This document shows positions 28,152 through 36,232 of a DNA stretch of 36,232 nt, in pieces (position 1 is the first letter of the stretch; each line of letters starts with the position of its first letter). Made by a program: the position numbers and the translations under genes. The stretch covers positions 1-36,232 of the forward strand of contig JAUCBJ010001393.1 in assembly GCA_032718475.1 (NCBI GenBank). The letters are read 5' to 3'. The stretch is from Nemertoderma westbladi. Taxonomy: Eukaryota > Xenacoelomorpha > Nemertodermatida > Nemertodermatidae. Under the pieces are notes generated by a model that saw only the letters and a list, made by a program, of their open reading frames with translations, did not search any database and was not told where the DNA came from.

Positions 28152-29552
28152 GAAAAACCCTGGCTGACTGACTCCTTGGTTAGAGCATTGAAAAAACGCG
28201 ATCGGCTATTTGGAAATTATACTAAGAACCCCACCCCTGATAAACAGGCATCATTCAAACGTTACCGTAATGCATTGAGCAGTTTACTTCGAACCGCAAA
28301 GAAAAACTATTACAGTTTGGCACTGGACTTTAAGAAGCAAAATGCTCGCGCAGTATGGGGTCACATTAATCAGTTAATTCGTAAGAAACCTAAATCCTCA
28401 TTGCCCACACTGGTAACTCACAACACACGAACATATACTGCCCCAATAGATATCGCAACTGCCTTCAACGACAATTATATCAACATAGGTCAAAAACTAA
28501 ATAACAAAATACCTACTACAGATGGTTCCCCTCTCGACTACCTACCCAGAACTGAACCCACTGTAAAACTCAAAATGTTTAACACAATAACACCAACAGA
28601 CATTATATACACAACTAACTTATTGAACAAGAGAACTAGCCCTGGTTACGACGATCTAGCTGCATACAGTATTTACCCCTCTATCACACTCATTGCCGAA
28701 CCCCTTGCTCACATTGTTAACATCTCACTGTCTACTGGCTCAGTCCCCAGCCAAATGAAAATTGCACGTGTAACACCAGTATTTAAGGCAGAAAACCCGA
28801 CTGTGGTTGAAAATTACAGACCTATCTCGGTACTTGCATACTTTTCAAAAATACTAGAAAAAATCGTACACACGGAACTAACAGATTACCTTACTAAACA
28901 GGCAATCCTTACACCTGATCAATTTGGTTTCAGAAATAAACGCTCTACACAGCATGCCTTACTCACCTTACTAGAAAACATCACAGACGCATTAGACAAG
29001 GGTGAATACTGTGTCGGAGTGTCTTTGGATTTATCTAAAGCCTTCGACACAGTTAACCACAAAATACTGATACAGAAACTACAACGCTACGGGATAACTG
29101 ATACAGCGCTGGTCTGGATCACTAGTTACCTTACAGATCGAGTGCAATATGTTACAGTAGGTACAGCGCAATCAAAGTACTCCACAATTGTAATAGGATT
29201 ACCACAAGGGTCGCTTCTGAGCCCCTTGTTATTTATAATCTACTGTAATGACCTACCCTCAGTATCCAATATTTCTAAATTCATTTTGTACGGTGACGAT
29301 ACGAATATGTTTCAATCCAGTGCAGACCTAAACTCACTGATTACAGATATTAACAATGAGTTGGATAAACTAACAAAGTGGTTTCAACTGAACCGACTGT
29401 CTCTAAATATAAAAAAATCTAATTTCATTATTTTTCGAACTCAAAACAAAATGCTAGACTTAAACACACTACCTGCTGTAACAATTAACGGAAATACAAT
29501 TAAGCGACAAAAGTTATCAAATTCCTGGGTGTCAACATTGATGAACACCTGA
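28152..29552 (+). CDS. LINE A ORF2, 3' half: reverse transcriptase
   Basis: Continues ORF2 after the nested LINE B, beginning EKPWLTDSLVRALKKRDRL, the conserved linker of CR1/Jockey LINEs. RT blocks: IARVTPVFKAENPTVVENYR, DQFGFRNKRSTQHALL, GVSLDLSKAFDTVNHKIL (first catalytic Asp), GLPQGSLLSPLLFIIYCNDL, and LYGDDTN (catalytic Asp pair; Gly instead of the usual Ala before DD). The frame ends early at 29552 because one base, probably a G, is missing near 29512. The C-terminal sequence resumes in the next frame as VIKFLGVNIDEHLTWK. Confidence 0.9.
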   Translation, partial: EKPWLTDSLVRALKKRDRLFGNYTKNPTPDKQASFKRYRNALSSLLRTAKKNYYSLALDFKKQNARAVWGHINQLIRKKPKSSLPTLVTHNTRTYTAPIDIATAFNDNYINIGQKLNNKIPTTDGSPLDYLPRTEPTVKLKMFNTITPTDIIYTTNLLNKRTSPGYDDLAAYSIYPSITLIAEPLAHIVNISLSTGSVPSQMKIARVTPVFKAENPTVVENYRPISVLAYFSKILEKIVHTELTDYLTKQAILTPDQFGFRNKRSTQHALLTLLENITDALDKGEYCVGVSLDLSKAFDTVNHKILIQKLQRYGITDTALVWITSYLTDRVQYVTVGTAQSKYSTIVIGLPQGSLLSPLLFIIYCNDLPSVSNISKFILYGDDTNMFQSSADLNSLITDINNELDKLTKWFQLNRLSLNIKKSNFIIFRTQNKMLDLNTLPAVTINGNTIKRQKLSNSWVSTLMNT

Positions 29553-29956
29553 CTTGGAAAAATCACTGTGACTATCTACGTATCAAAATCAGTCGTAATA
29601 TTGGCATAATAAATAAAATAAAAAATTTTGTCACATCAAAAACATTAATAGTATTATACAATACGATGATAGCTCCGTATCTGATGTACTGCAATACTGT
29701 GTGGGCAGCAAAATCGTATAAAACCATAAACACCGACACCAACAGACCTACACACAAACACTACAGACATCGACATAAGCGACGAAAACCAACAGACAAA
29801 CTCACTACTAATGTTTCAACCTTGCACAAACTGCAACAGAGAGCCCAGAATATTGTCGTATCAAAAGGCAACACAGACTTCAGTCCACTCACAATACGAT
29901 CTATTTATATAAAACAGACTAGAAAGCCTGTGGCCCTTCGGGCCACAGCTTTCTAG
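29513..29956 (+). pseudogene. LINE A ORF2 C-terminal region after frameshift
   Basis: Open through to 29956 in a frame shifted from the RT, with FLGVNIDEHLTWK and MIAPYLMYCNTVWA, blocks that follow the RT in CR1-like LINEs. LINE similarity fades at about 29895, where sequence related to the end of the neighbouring pearl-like element begins, so the true LINE A 3' end appears replaced or missing. Confidence 0.8.
29919..29956 (+). repeat. Hairpin terminus, first copy (pearl/Helentron-like 3' end)
   Basis: CTAGAAAGC, then TGTGGCCC-TTC-GGGCCACA, then GCTTTCTAG: a 38-base near-perfect palindrome followed by T. Some 25 bases of upstream sequence also match the second copy at 32107-32144. Confidence 0.85.
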
Positions 29957-30059
29957 TGCACGTGCAGATGATATATGAATATGTGTGGGAGATTGGAGAA
30001 CTGTATACGGAACAGACACCATCATTAAATAAAACACCACCCCCATAAGAGATAACTGT

Positions 30060-31310
30060 CAAGTTTCAACTTTAGGCAGATTGTAATTAACAAAATTTCC
30101 AGAAGATGATCACTTTCAGATCCACCCTCTACCTGCGGACTGGTGAAATGCAGACGGCACTGCAGTTTGGTAAAGATGGGGTTTATGGTGAAGTAAAATG
30201 CCTGCCTTTCAAGTTTCAGCTTAAACAGATTGTAAATAACAAAATTGGTGTAGATGTTCATATTCAGACATTTCACCCTCTAGCGGTAGACTGAAGAACT
30301 GTAGACGATTCTGGGACTCCGTAAAGATACAGAATATGCTGTAGTAGATTCCTGACAAGTTCCAGCTCAATAGAATTAAAAAGAACCAAATGGGATGAGG
30401 TGTTCACTATCAGATATTTCACCCTCTAGCGGCAGATACGGACTGTATAGAACTCTGTGACTCCGTAAAGGTACAGCCTATGCTGTAGTAGAAGCCTACC
30501 AAGTTTCAGTCTAAACCGTTAGTAAATAACAAAGTTGGAGAAGATGTTAACTTTCAGACATTTCACCCTCTAGCGGTAGACTGGGGAAGTGAATAGGATT
30601 CTGCAACCCCGTAAAGATACAGCCTATGATGTAGTAGATACCAACCAAGTTTCAGCTCAAAATGATTAAAAAGAACCAAATGGGATGAGGTTTTCACTAT
30701 CACACAATTCGCCCTCTAGCGAACTACTGTGGAACTGTAGACGACTCTACTACTCCGCAAAGATATAGCCTATGCTATAGTATAGGCCTAAGTTTCAGTC
30801 TAAAAGGATTGTAAATAACAAAGTTGGATGAGATGTTAACTTTCATACATTTCGCCCTCTAGCGGCAGACGCGGGTAATGTAGACAACTCTGCGCGACTC
30901 AGTAAAGATATAGCCTATGCTGTAGTAGATGCCTACCAAGTTCAGTCTAAATGGATTATAAATAACAAAGTTGGAGAAGATGTTAACTTTCAGACATTTC
31001 GCCCTCTAGCGGTAGACTGGGGAATTGTAGACGACTCTGCGACTCAATAAAGATACAGCCTTTGCTGTAGTAGATGCCTACCAAGTTTCAGTCTAAACGG
31101 ATTGTAAATAACAAAGTTGGAGAAGATGTTAACTCTCAGACATTTAGCCCTCTAACGGTAGACTGGGGAACTGTGGACAACTCAGTGACTCCGGAATTAT
31201 AAAGCCTATGCTGCTGCTGCAGTATATAGCAACCAAGTTTCAGCTCAAAAGCATTAAAAACAACCCAATGAGATCAGGTTTTCAGTATCGGACAATTCGC
31301 CCTCTAGCGG
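30060..31310 (+). repeat. ~150-bp tandem repeats, two subtypes
   Basis: CCCTCTAGCGG-type cores occur near 30118, 30276, 30421, 30566, 30712, 30855, 31012, 31149 and 31301, spacing about 137-159. Subtype A has GTAAATAACAAAGTTGGAG before the core; subtype B has AAAAAGAACCAAATGGGATG. From 30276 on the order is A B A B A A A B, with an older A-like unit before it. Confidence 0.85.
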
Positions 31311-31385
31311 AAGACGGGGGAACTTCAGACGGCTCTGAGAGGGCGAGACCTATCTAACGAGCTATAGTAAGCGAGATTTCATCGA

Positions 31386-31930
31386 GATTAGATGTATAAT
31401 ATTAGATAAAATAATAATACAGTAAGTACAGGCGTAGAGAAATAATTATTTTACTTTTAATATTCATAACAGTAAAACAAAAATGTTATAAACCTCTCCT
31501 TCCATGCAGCCAATGATTGAGAAAGCAGAATTACTCTGAGCAATTCGCAATAGACAACCCAAACCCACCCCAATCAACACTCCAGCCTGCTTGCTCCTTA
31601 TCTGTGCCCAGCCAGCTAGCTGCGAGTTCAATAATTACCTTAACGTTGCTATGATACAGAAAACAATCCTTCCCTATTCAATACCAATAGGCCAATTCGA
31701 TCGTGCTTGGCGAATATGACATATTTATACACTATTTGGTTTTTAATCAATAAATAATCATACATATTTATATTAAACACTCGAATAAAATAAAAACTTT
31801 GTGAGAATGGGACACGGCGAATCGACCCATGTTAATTTTATACCAGGTGGGATAAATGTTAGCCCTCTAAATAATTAATTACCGATAGAAGAACCGAAAT
31901 AATTCGATAAATTTCGCCCGAAAATCACGA
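31386..31930. other. Unique insert between two copies of the pearl-like end module
   Basis: The module (core CCTCTAGCGG, GACGG, AACTTCAGACG, GCGAGACCT through TTTCATCGAGA) occurs at 31299-31385 and again at 31935-32045. The 545 bases between are unrelated AT-rich DNA without an ORF, suggesting an insertion or a second, shorter element copy. Confidence 0.6.
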
Positions 31931-32106
31931 AAATCGCCCTCTAGCGGCAGACGGGCGAACTTCAGACGACTCTGAGTATTACGTTGCAACGAGTTAGAGC
32001 GAGACCTTTCTAACGAGCTATAGCAAGCGAGATTTCATCGAGATGGGTTCGATTGTATAGCCGATGACAGACAGACAGACAGACAATCGATATTTATATA
32101 TATAGA

Positions 32107-32144
32107 CTAGAAAGCCAGTGGCCCTTCGGGCCACGGCTTTCTAG
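32107..32144 (+). repeat. Hairpin terminus, second copy
   Basis: CTAGAAAGC, AGTGGCCC-TTC-GGGCCACG, GCTTTCTAG followed by T. It matches 29919-29956 except for paired or near-paired changes at the stem ends. Confidence 0.85.
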
Positions 32145-33743
32145 TGCTTAAGGTATGATATGTAACATTACGCCCGAGTCATACATGGACTAAGTTTAGC
32201 AGCTGAGACGAACACAAAGAAACGATTTGAAACGAAGATATTTTGACATACCGACGTTTTGCTGGGTGAGTAGGCCTACTGTAAGAAGTTTTATTTTCGC
32301 TTTCAAGTTATTGCTACAACCGTTTGAAAAACGTGCCTCAAACAACATTGTACATTGTACAAGTCGCACCGCGACCACAGTTATTTTACGTCCTTGTAGT
32401 GATTTGTTGGTAGAAACGGAAAGGTGTCATTGAAAGATTCCAAATATGTAACAAAATCTGCATTTTGTTGAGAAATAGCTGAGTCACGGGCACGGGTTAT
32501 AACTAAGCGCATTGAAAATATAGTCATGGCCTTAATTAAAGAAATAGTAGTTCTTCACAAATGATAAAATAAAATGAACTAACTTATAATTATAAATTAT
32601 ATTTCGAAACAGGGAGCCGAACTATTGACGCATATCCATCAGGGCAAATCAATAATGTTAATAATAAATTAAGAGAAAGGAACAGGTTAAAGTGGCTGTC
32701 TATTCTTAACCAAAACAATTCACTGTAGCAGTTTAGCTTTGCTGATTCGAGTAGGTATTCGCATTGGGGGCCGCAATGGTTAATTGGAAGCCATGATTTG
32801 TACACAATGTAATAAATATTATTAAATTACAATGCTTCCACTGATATTTCGGGAATTACACTGCAATAATACAATATTAAGGGGAATTAATATTGTTCCA
32901 TATATATAAGATCGGGATCGCGGATCGGCCTGCCCCTGCTCTATGGTCCATCGTCGGCAGACCCAGAAACAAAACCTCCCAAATCACTAGGTTAGCCATA
33001 CAATTGGTATTCTTTATTCTAAGTCTTATAGTTAGACTAAGACTACTGTAATTTAATTACCATTCGGTATTCACCTTCTGTTTTCGGTGTTCGGTATTCG
33101 CCATTAGGTACTGTATTCGACGTTATGTTTTGGGCATTTTTGGTATTCGACGTGGAGTACGTCCTACGAGTCTTTTTTCCCGCATTAAGATTTTTGAATA
33201 ATTTTAAATCTTATTTATCCGCATTTGCTCGATTTTAATTTGAAATTAATTTTTTGGTAAATTCAATTATACAATTAGTTGATTTACCAACTAATTGATT
33301 AATTAATAGCTCAACCAATTGCCATTTGTATCTATGCCTGACCATTTATCATTTATTAATGATTAATTAGGTTGTATAATACAGTTTATACGGTTAACGG
33401 TTGTTCTATTTATTGCTGTGTATAATATATAGCAGGTGAGATCAGATTTTGATTTATGAGAGCTGCCACTGCCATCACGGGGGAATGGTAGAGGGCTATA
33501 AAGTGGTGTAAGTAACATTGGTCAGGCCTCTACAGTACACGGCCAGCAGACACTTAAGGAGCCTGGTTAATGAATTAGCGTGATTGGTTATTGGACTACA
33601 AAGTGGTGTAGATTAGATTGGTCTGCCTCTATATACAGTACACTGTATTTGTTGTCTTGCATTCTGTATCCTGTTATTATTACTGTAGACCAAAATAAAT
33701 CGATCGATTAAAATAAATCGTACAAGAGTGAAAATTACACGCC
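32145..33743. other. Intergenic region upstream of the 33.7-kb gene
   Basis: No convincing exon. It contains a weak copy of the poly-G-associated repeat without its G run (about 32665-32735: AGAAAGGAACAGGTTA and TTAACCAAAACAATTCAC). GTATTCG-type short repeats lie at 33063-33153, and a tandem duplication just upstream of the gene. Confidence 0.4.
33497..33646 (+). repeat. Tandem duplication upstream of the 33.7-kb gene
   Basis: CTATAAAGTGGTGTAAGTAACATTGG with CCTCTACAGTACAC, and about 100 bases later CTACAAAGTGGTGTAGATTAGATTGG with CCTCTATATACAGTACAC. These are two related units just upstream of a start codon, possibly promoter-associated. Confidence 0.6.
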
Positions 33744-33810
33744 ATGGACGAGGAACCACGTATGAGCTTGGGACCATTGATTAACGGATTGATTGGCGGA
33801 TTTGTGTCAG
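33744..33810 (+). CDS. Candidate gene of unknown function, exon 1
   Basis: ATG in good context (CGCCATGG) followed by 22 codons, MDEEPRMSLGPLINGLIGGF, ending TCA-G before a strong GTATGT donor, in phase 1. It is presumed to join the exon starting at 34201. No family was recognised. The assignment rests on the start context, the donor and downstream exons with good splice sites. Confidence 0.5.
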
Positions 33811-34200
33811 GTATGTATCTAATTTACGTATGTAGGTCTACTTCCCACTTACTGTCTGTTCGATTTCCCTGTTTCCGAGTCTTCATAGAAAATAAGTCTG
33901 CCTTAATTACTGTGTACCGTACTGTAAACACAAAGTGCTACGGTGCTCCGTAAACAACGTTTTTTATAGTTAATTTTTATAGTTTATCAAACAATTAAAC
34001 AATTATACATCAATCATATGTCTTGACTACCGCTTCAGATATTGAAAATAATGTATTATTTTATCTGAAACACCAACCCGACTAAAATACAGAAAGCTCA
34101 GAAGCTTATATTATTATCCAACTGAACTGTATAGTTTATTGGGTACCTTACAGACTTCAGACTTGGCTGAATGATATTTCTATGACTAATTCATTTTTAG

Positions 34201-34459
34201 TTATTGTCGCATATGTGGCAGACGCGGAGGACGGTGTTGCCACCGTATCGGGGAAAGAAGTCCCAATACGAACGTACGAACGAACGATACTCTAAGAGCC
34301 GGTACAAATGAGTGTACACTTACTGTGTGGGAGCCAGGAAAGTTTCTGGAGAACCGGCTAAATCTAACAAAAGGGAGCATTTGCGAAGTTCGCAATTTAA
34401 AGATCCGGCACTACCAGGGTCTAAAGACCCTGTATAGTACTGGCCGGACCACTGGCAAG
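34201..34459 (+). CDS. Candidate gene of unknown function, exon 2 (frame conflict)
   Basis: Follows acceptor TTCATTTTTAG and ends ACTGGCAAG before GTAAGT. Its second half reads well in one frame: CTLTVWEPGKFLENRLNLTK, then ICEVRNLKIRHYQGLKTLYS, beta-strand-like and somewhat OB-fold-like, though no family is recognised. The frame inherited from exon 1 reads VIVAYVADAEDGVATVSGKE and runs into TAA at 34293. Moving from the first frame to the second requires one extra base. An ACGA/CGAA short repeat lies at the switch (about 34267-34287), so loss of one four-base unit would explain the conflict. The exon end is phase 0 and fits exon 3. Confidence 0.5.
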
Positions 34460-34567
34460 GTAAGTTGCCTATTCTGTAACTCTTCTATATATCACAAAGT
34501 TCATGTGTTCGAACCCCAGAAGTGCAGTCCAGTTAACTTAAGTAACGTAGATCATGTTATGTAAAAT

Positions 34568-34740
34568 GGGGGGGGGGGGGGGGGGGGGGCGCGACTATGT
34601 GCGACCAGGTGGGGAAAATCCCACCTGGTCGAATAAACATTGTTAATTGTCAAATAAGGGAAAGAAACAGGTTATAGTCGCAGCCTAACCAAAACAGTAA
34701 ATGTTAGGGTTCATTGTTGTTCGTAATCAGTCGTTGTTAA
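34568..34740 (+). repeat. 22-G run, 12-bp hairpin and dispersed repeat, copy d
   Basis: Twenty-two G, then CGACCAGGTGGG and its exact complement CCCACCTGGTCG separated by six bases. After this come the dispersed-repeat blocks TGTTAATTG, GGGAAAGAAACAGGTTA, CTAACCAAAACAGTAAA and GTAATCAGTCGTTGTTAA. It sits in the intron between exons 2 and 3 of the candidate gene. Confidence 0.75.
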
Positions 34741-34743
34741 CTA

Positions 34744-34880
34744 AGTTTAATAAATACATATAGATCCCCAACGGTAAAAAAAAAATAATTCAATTAATTT
34801 AAATTAATTCAATTATTTATTTAATTATTTTTTTTTTACCGTTGGGGAAGACCCTTATCTATTTGTATTTATTTAACTTA
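34744..34880. repeat. Fold-back palindrome in intron
   Basis: 34766-34790 (CCCCAACGGT, ten A, TAATT) and 34823-34847 are perfect 25-base inverted repeats around an AT-rich, itself palindromic centre. The pairing resumes outside after a small bulge (AATAAATACATATAGAT against AATAAATACAAATAGAT), making a ~135-base fold-back. Confidence 0.9.
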
Positions 34881-34985
34881 TGATGGACCCCCTAACAGCA
34901 GCATGTCGCTTTGTTTCAAGATTTAACTAAGTTTGAATGTCATAGTGATTCCAATAATTAACTGATTTATCAACTTTTAATATAG

Positions 34986-35303
34986 GAATTAATGCCGAGT
35001 TCTTCTGTTGTGGCGGGAGTTCCTCTCCCGTATGAGGAGGAGATTTCGTCAACCCCCCCCGTTCCGACACCGACCCCACCGCCTACACCGACACCCCCGC
35101 CACCAATGTCGCCATCATACACCTCGCCCTTTAGAGGTTCTGGGGCAGTCGCCACTGCTCAACAACCTCCGGCTACACCCTTGAAGAGGCTTATTGAAAG
35201 CCAGGTTGTTGCCTGGGGGGCCGCCTTGGAGAGCCTTGGTGACGATCCCGTCGAAGTGAAACGGAAGATACTGAAGGTATCTGAAATACTGCTATCAGAT
35301 TAA
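34986..35303 (+). CDS. Candidate gene of unknown function, terminal exon (proline-rich)
   Basis: Begins after acceptor TTTAATATAG in phase 0, matching the end of the previous exon, and reads ELMPSSSVVAG to a stop at 35303 (105 codons). It has a low-complexity Pro/Thr segment (TPPVPTPTPPPTPTPPPPM) and a helical, conserved-looking C-terminus with LKRLIESQVVAWGAALESLG and VEVKRKILKVSEILL. Coding appearance is good; function is unknown. The antisense Gly-rich frame over the same bases is a shadow. Confidence 0.6.
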   Translation, partial: ELMPSSSVVAGVPLPYEEEISSTPPVPTPTPPPTPTPPPPMSPSYTSPFRGSGAVATAQQPPATPLKRLIESQVVAWGAALESLGDDPVEVKRKILKVSEILLSD

Positions 35304-36232
35304 TATTTTGTGTCTGCTCAACTCTTCTCAACTCAACTCTATTACATCGCGGCTCATAGTATCTACAAGATCGATCTCCCCAATATGGTCAATATATCTT
35401 TCAATTATCGCTACTTTATGTACTTTCTTATATAGTTATATTTCCTCTGTCCCCACGATTGTTTGGACATAAGCCAAAACAAAGACGGAAAATGTTGTCC
35501 GTAAAACAGGACTAAATCTCAGTAAAACACGTCGATTATTATATTCCAGTTATTATTCTATTCATGTTGATACTGTAGTATGTAGTTCATATCTTGTACT
35601 ATATAATACTATATAATATACCATAAATTTCATAGTTTTAATTTTTATAAATAGAGTGCAGAAGTTGGTTAATTTTGGCGCTCAATATATTATAGTTTAT
35701 ATTATTATAGTGTTTGTGTTTGTTTATTCTGATGAAAAAAACGTTGGTTTATTTTGCTCACCGTAAGCATCAATGCATGATAGGGATTCCTACACATATT
35801 ATATTTTATTTATAAGTAATAATTTCATCATTATTCTAAACTATTTTTATTAGTAACTTTTTAGTTTAATTTCGCTGAGCCAGTATGTGTATGCCCTGAC
35901 GTGTGATGATCCCACGTTCCGAGAGGTGACTGGACTTCGATTATAAATAGTAGCTTTCGTTTTAATCTGCATTTTATTCGTATTGAGGGTGAGAATGGAA
36001 ATGAACACAGGGAGGTGGGTTAGGGTGGGTTATACTAACACGCGGGGTGGAGTCGACCTTTGCCATACAGTTTAGTACATTGTGCAACTGTTTGGAGCTA
36101 TATCTATTCAATGGCTTAATGAAATTTGGTATAAAGTATTATTTTAACTTTGAATTTATTGTATTCTAAATAAATATAAAAAATAATAATTCAATAAACA
36201 TTAAAACAATTAATCAGTGAGGCTCCATCGTA
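35304..36232. other. 3' UTR / intergenic DNA, no further gene seen
   Basis: AT-rich with no exon recognised. AATAAA at 36169-36174 is a possible poly-A signal for the preceding gene, though about 870 bases past its stop. Confidence 0.4.

Larger units (their letters stand above)
29957..32144 (+). mobile_element. Pearl/DINE-1-like (Helentron-associated) element with central tandem repeats
   Basis: Eight or nine ~150-bp units (see separate entry) are followed by an end module GCGAGACCT-TCTAACGAGCTATAG-AAGCGAGATTTCATCGAGA, a GACA tract (about 32065-32085), an AT-rich stretch, and a terminal hairpin GTGGCCC-TTC-GGGCCAC eight to ten bases before CTAG, followed by T. Central ~150-bp tandem repeats, a GACA/GTCT-type microsatellite, and a hairpin near a CTRR end are the known layout of pearl, mini-me and DINE-1 elements, now regarded as non-autonomous Helentrons. 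No coding sequence. The 5' end is not fixed and may lie anywhere from 29957 to ~30060. Confidence 0.65.

Noticed and set aside
30060-31310. Regular repeats with spacers, possibly CRISPR-like
   Set aside because: Units are ~150 bp and similar throughout, in clearly eukaryotic DNA. They are central repeats of a mobile element.
34970-35155. Glycine-rich antisense frame
   Set aside because: Reverse complement of the Pro/Thr codons of the terminal exon of the candidate gene.
33744-35303. Assignment of the unknown gene to an OB-fold DNA-repair or replication protein
   Set aside because: The TVWEP to LKTLYS segment looks faintly OB-like, but no diagnostic motif supports a named family.

Overview
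The window looks like repeat-rich nuclear DNA of a metazoan, most likely a marine invertebrate. Genes have short exons and GT-AG introns, intergenic DNA is AT-rich, and there are many palindromic ACCGGT/GGTACC and AGGCCT words. PHD-containing CR1-like LINEs, an RTE/Jockey-like LINE, tRNA-derived SINEs, an IS3-like eukaryotic DDE transposon and a pearl/DINE-1-like element are all present. An echinoderm, hemichordate or mollusc would fit; the sequence alone does not settle the phylum.

Layout. 1-2.7 kb: three exons on the minus strand of a glyoxalase II (HAGH) gene, whose C-terminal exon(s) lie beyond the left edge. 2.7-7.7 kb: no recognised host gene; a 1.65-kb fold-back element with an embedded tRNA-like SINE, a ~200-bp MITE and a LINE B relic. 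7.7-9.8 kb: the 5' part of a LINE B copy and an antisense CR1-like remnant. 10.5-17.1 kb: an intronless DDE integrase/transposase (+) facing an intronless zinc-ribbon/HECT ubiquitin-ligase ORF (-). The pair is enclosed by ~190-bp GC-alternating arrays that are inverted, nearly identical copies of each other. A truncated LINE B sits in the 3' end of the transposase ORF between perfect 99-bp direct repeats. 18.0-19.0 kb: a single-exon beta-1,3-galactosyltransferase-like gene. 19.4-21.4 kb: LINE relics, one split by a SINE with 15-bp target-site duplications. 21.6-29.9 kb: a nearly complete two-ORF CR1-like LINE (LINE A) with a full-length LINE B (3.8 kb) inserted antisense into ORF2; removing LINE B and one copy of its 11-bp duplication restores ORF2 in frame. 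29.9-32.1 kb: a pearl/DINE-1-like element with ~150-bp tandem units of two subtypes, a GACA tract and a hairpin end. 33.7-35.3 kb: a candidate three-exon plus-strand gene of unknown function with one reading-frame conflict.

Only HAGH, the galactosyltransferase and perhaps the 34-35 kb gene look like ordinary host genes. Almost everything else is mobile DNA, and its nesting gives a relative chronology. The most unusual structure is the 10.5-17.1 kb module, a possible DNA transposon pairing an IS3-like integrase with a HECT-type E3 ligase.
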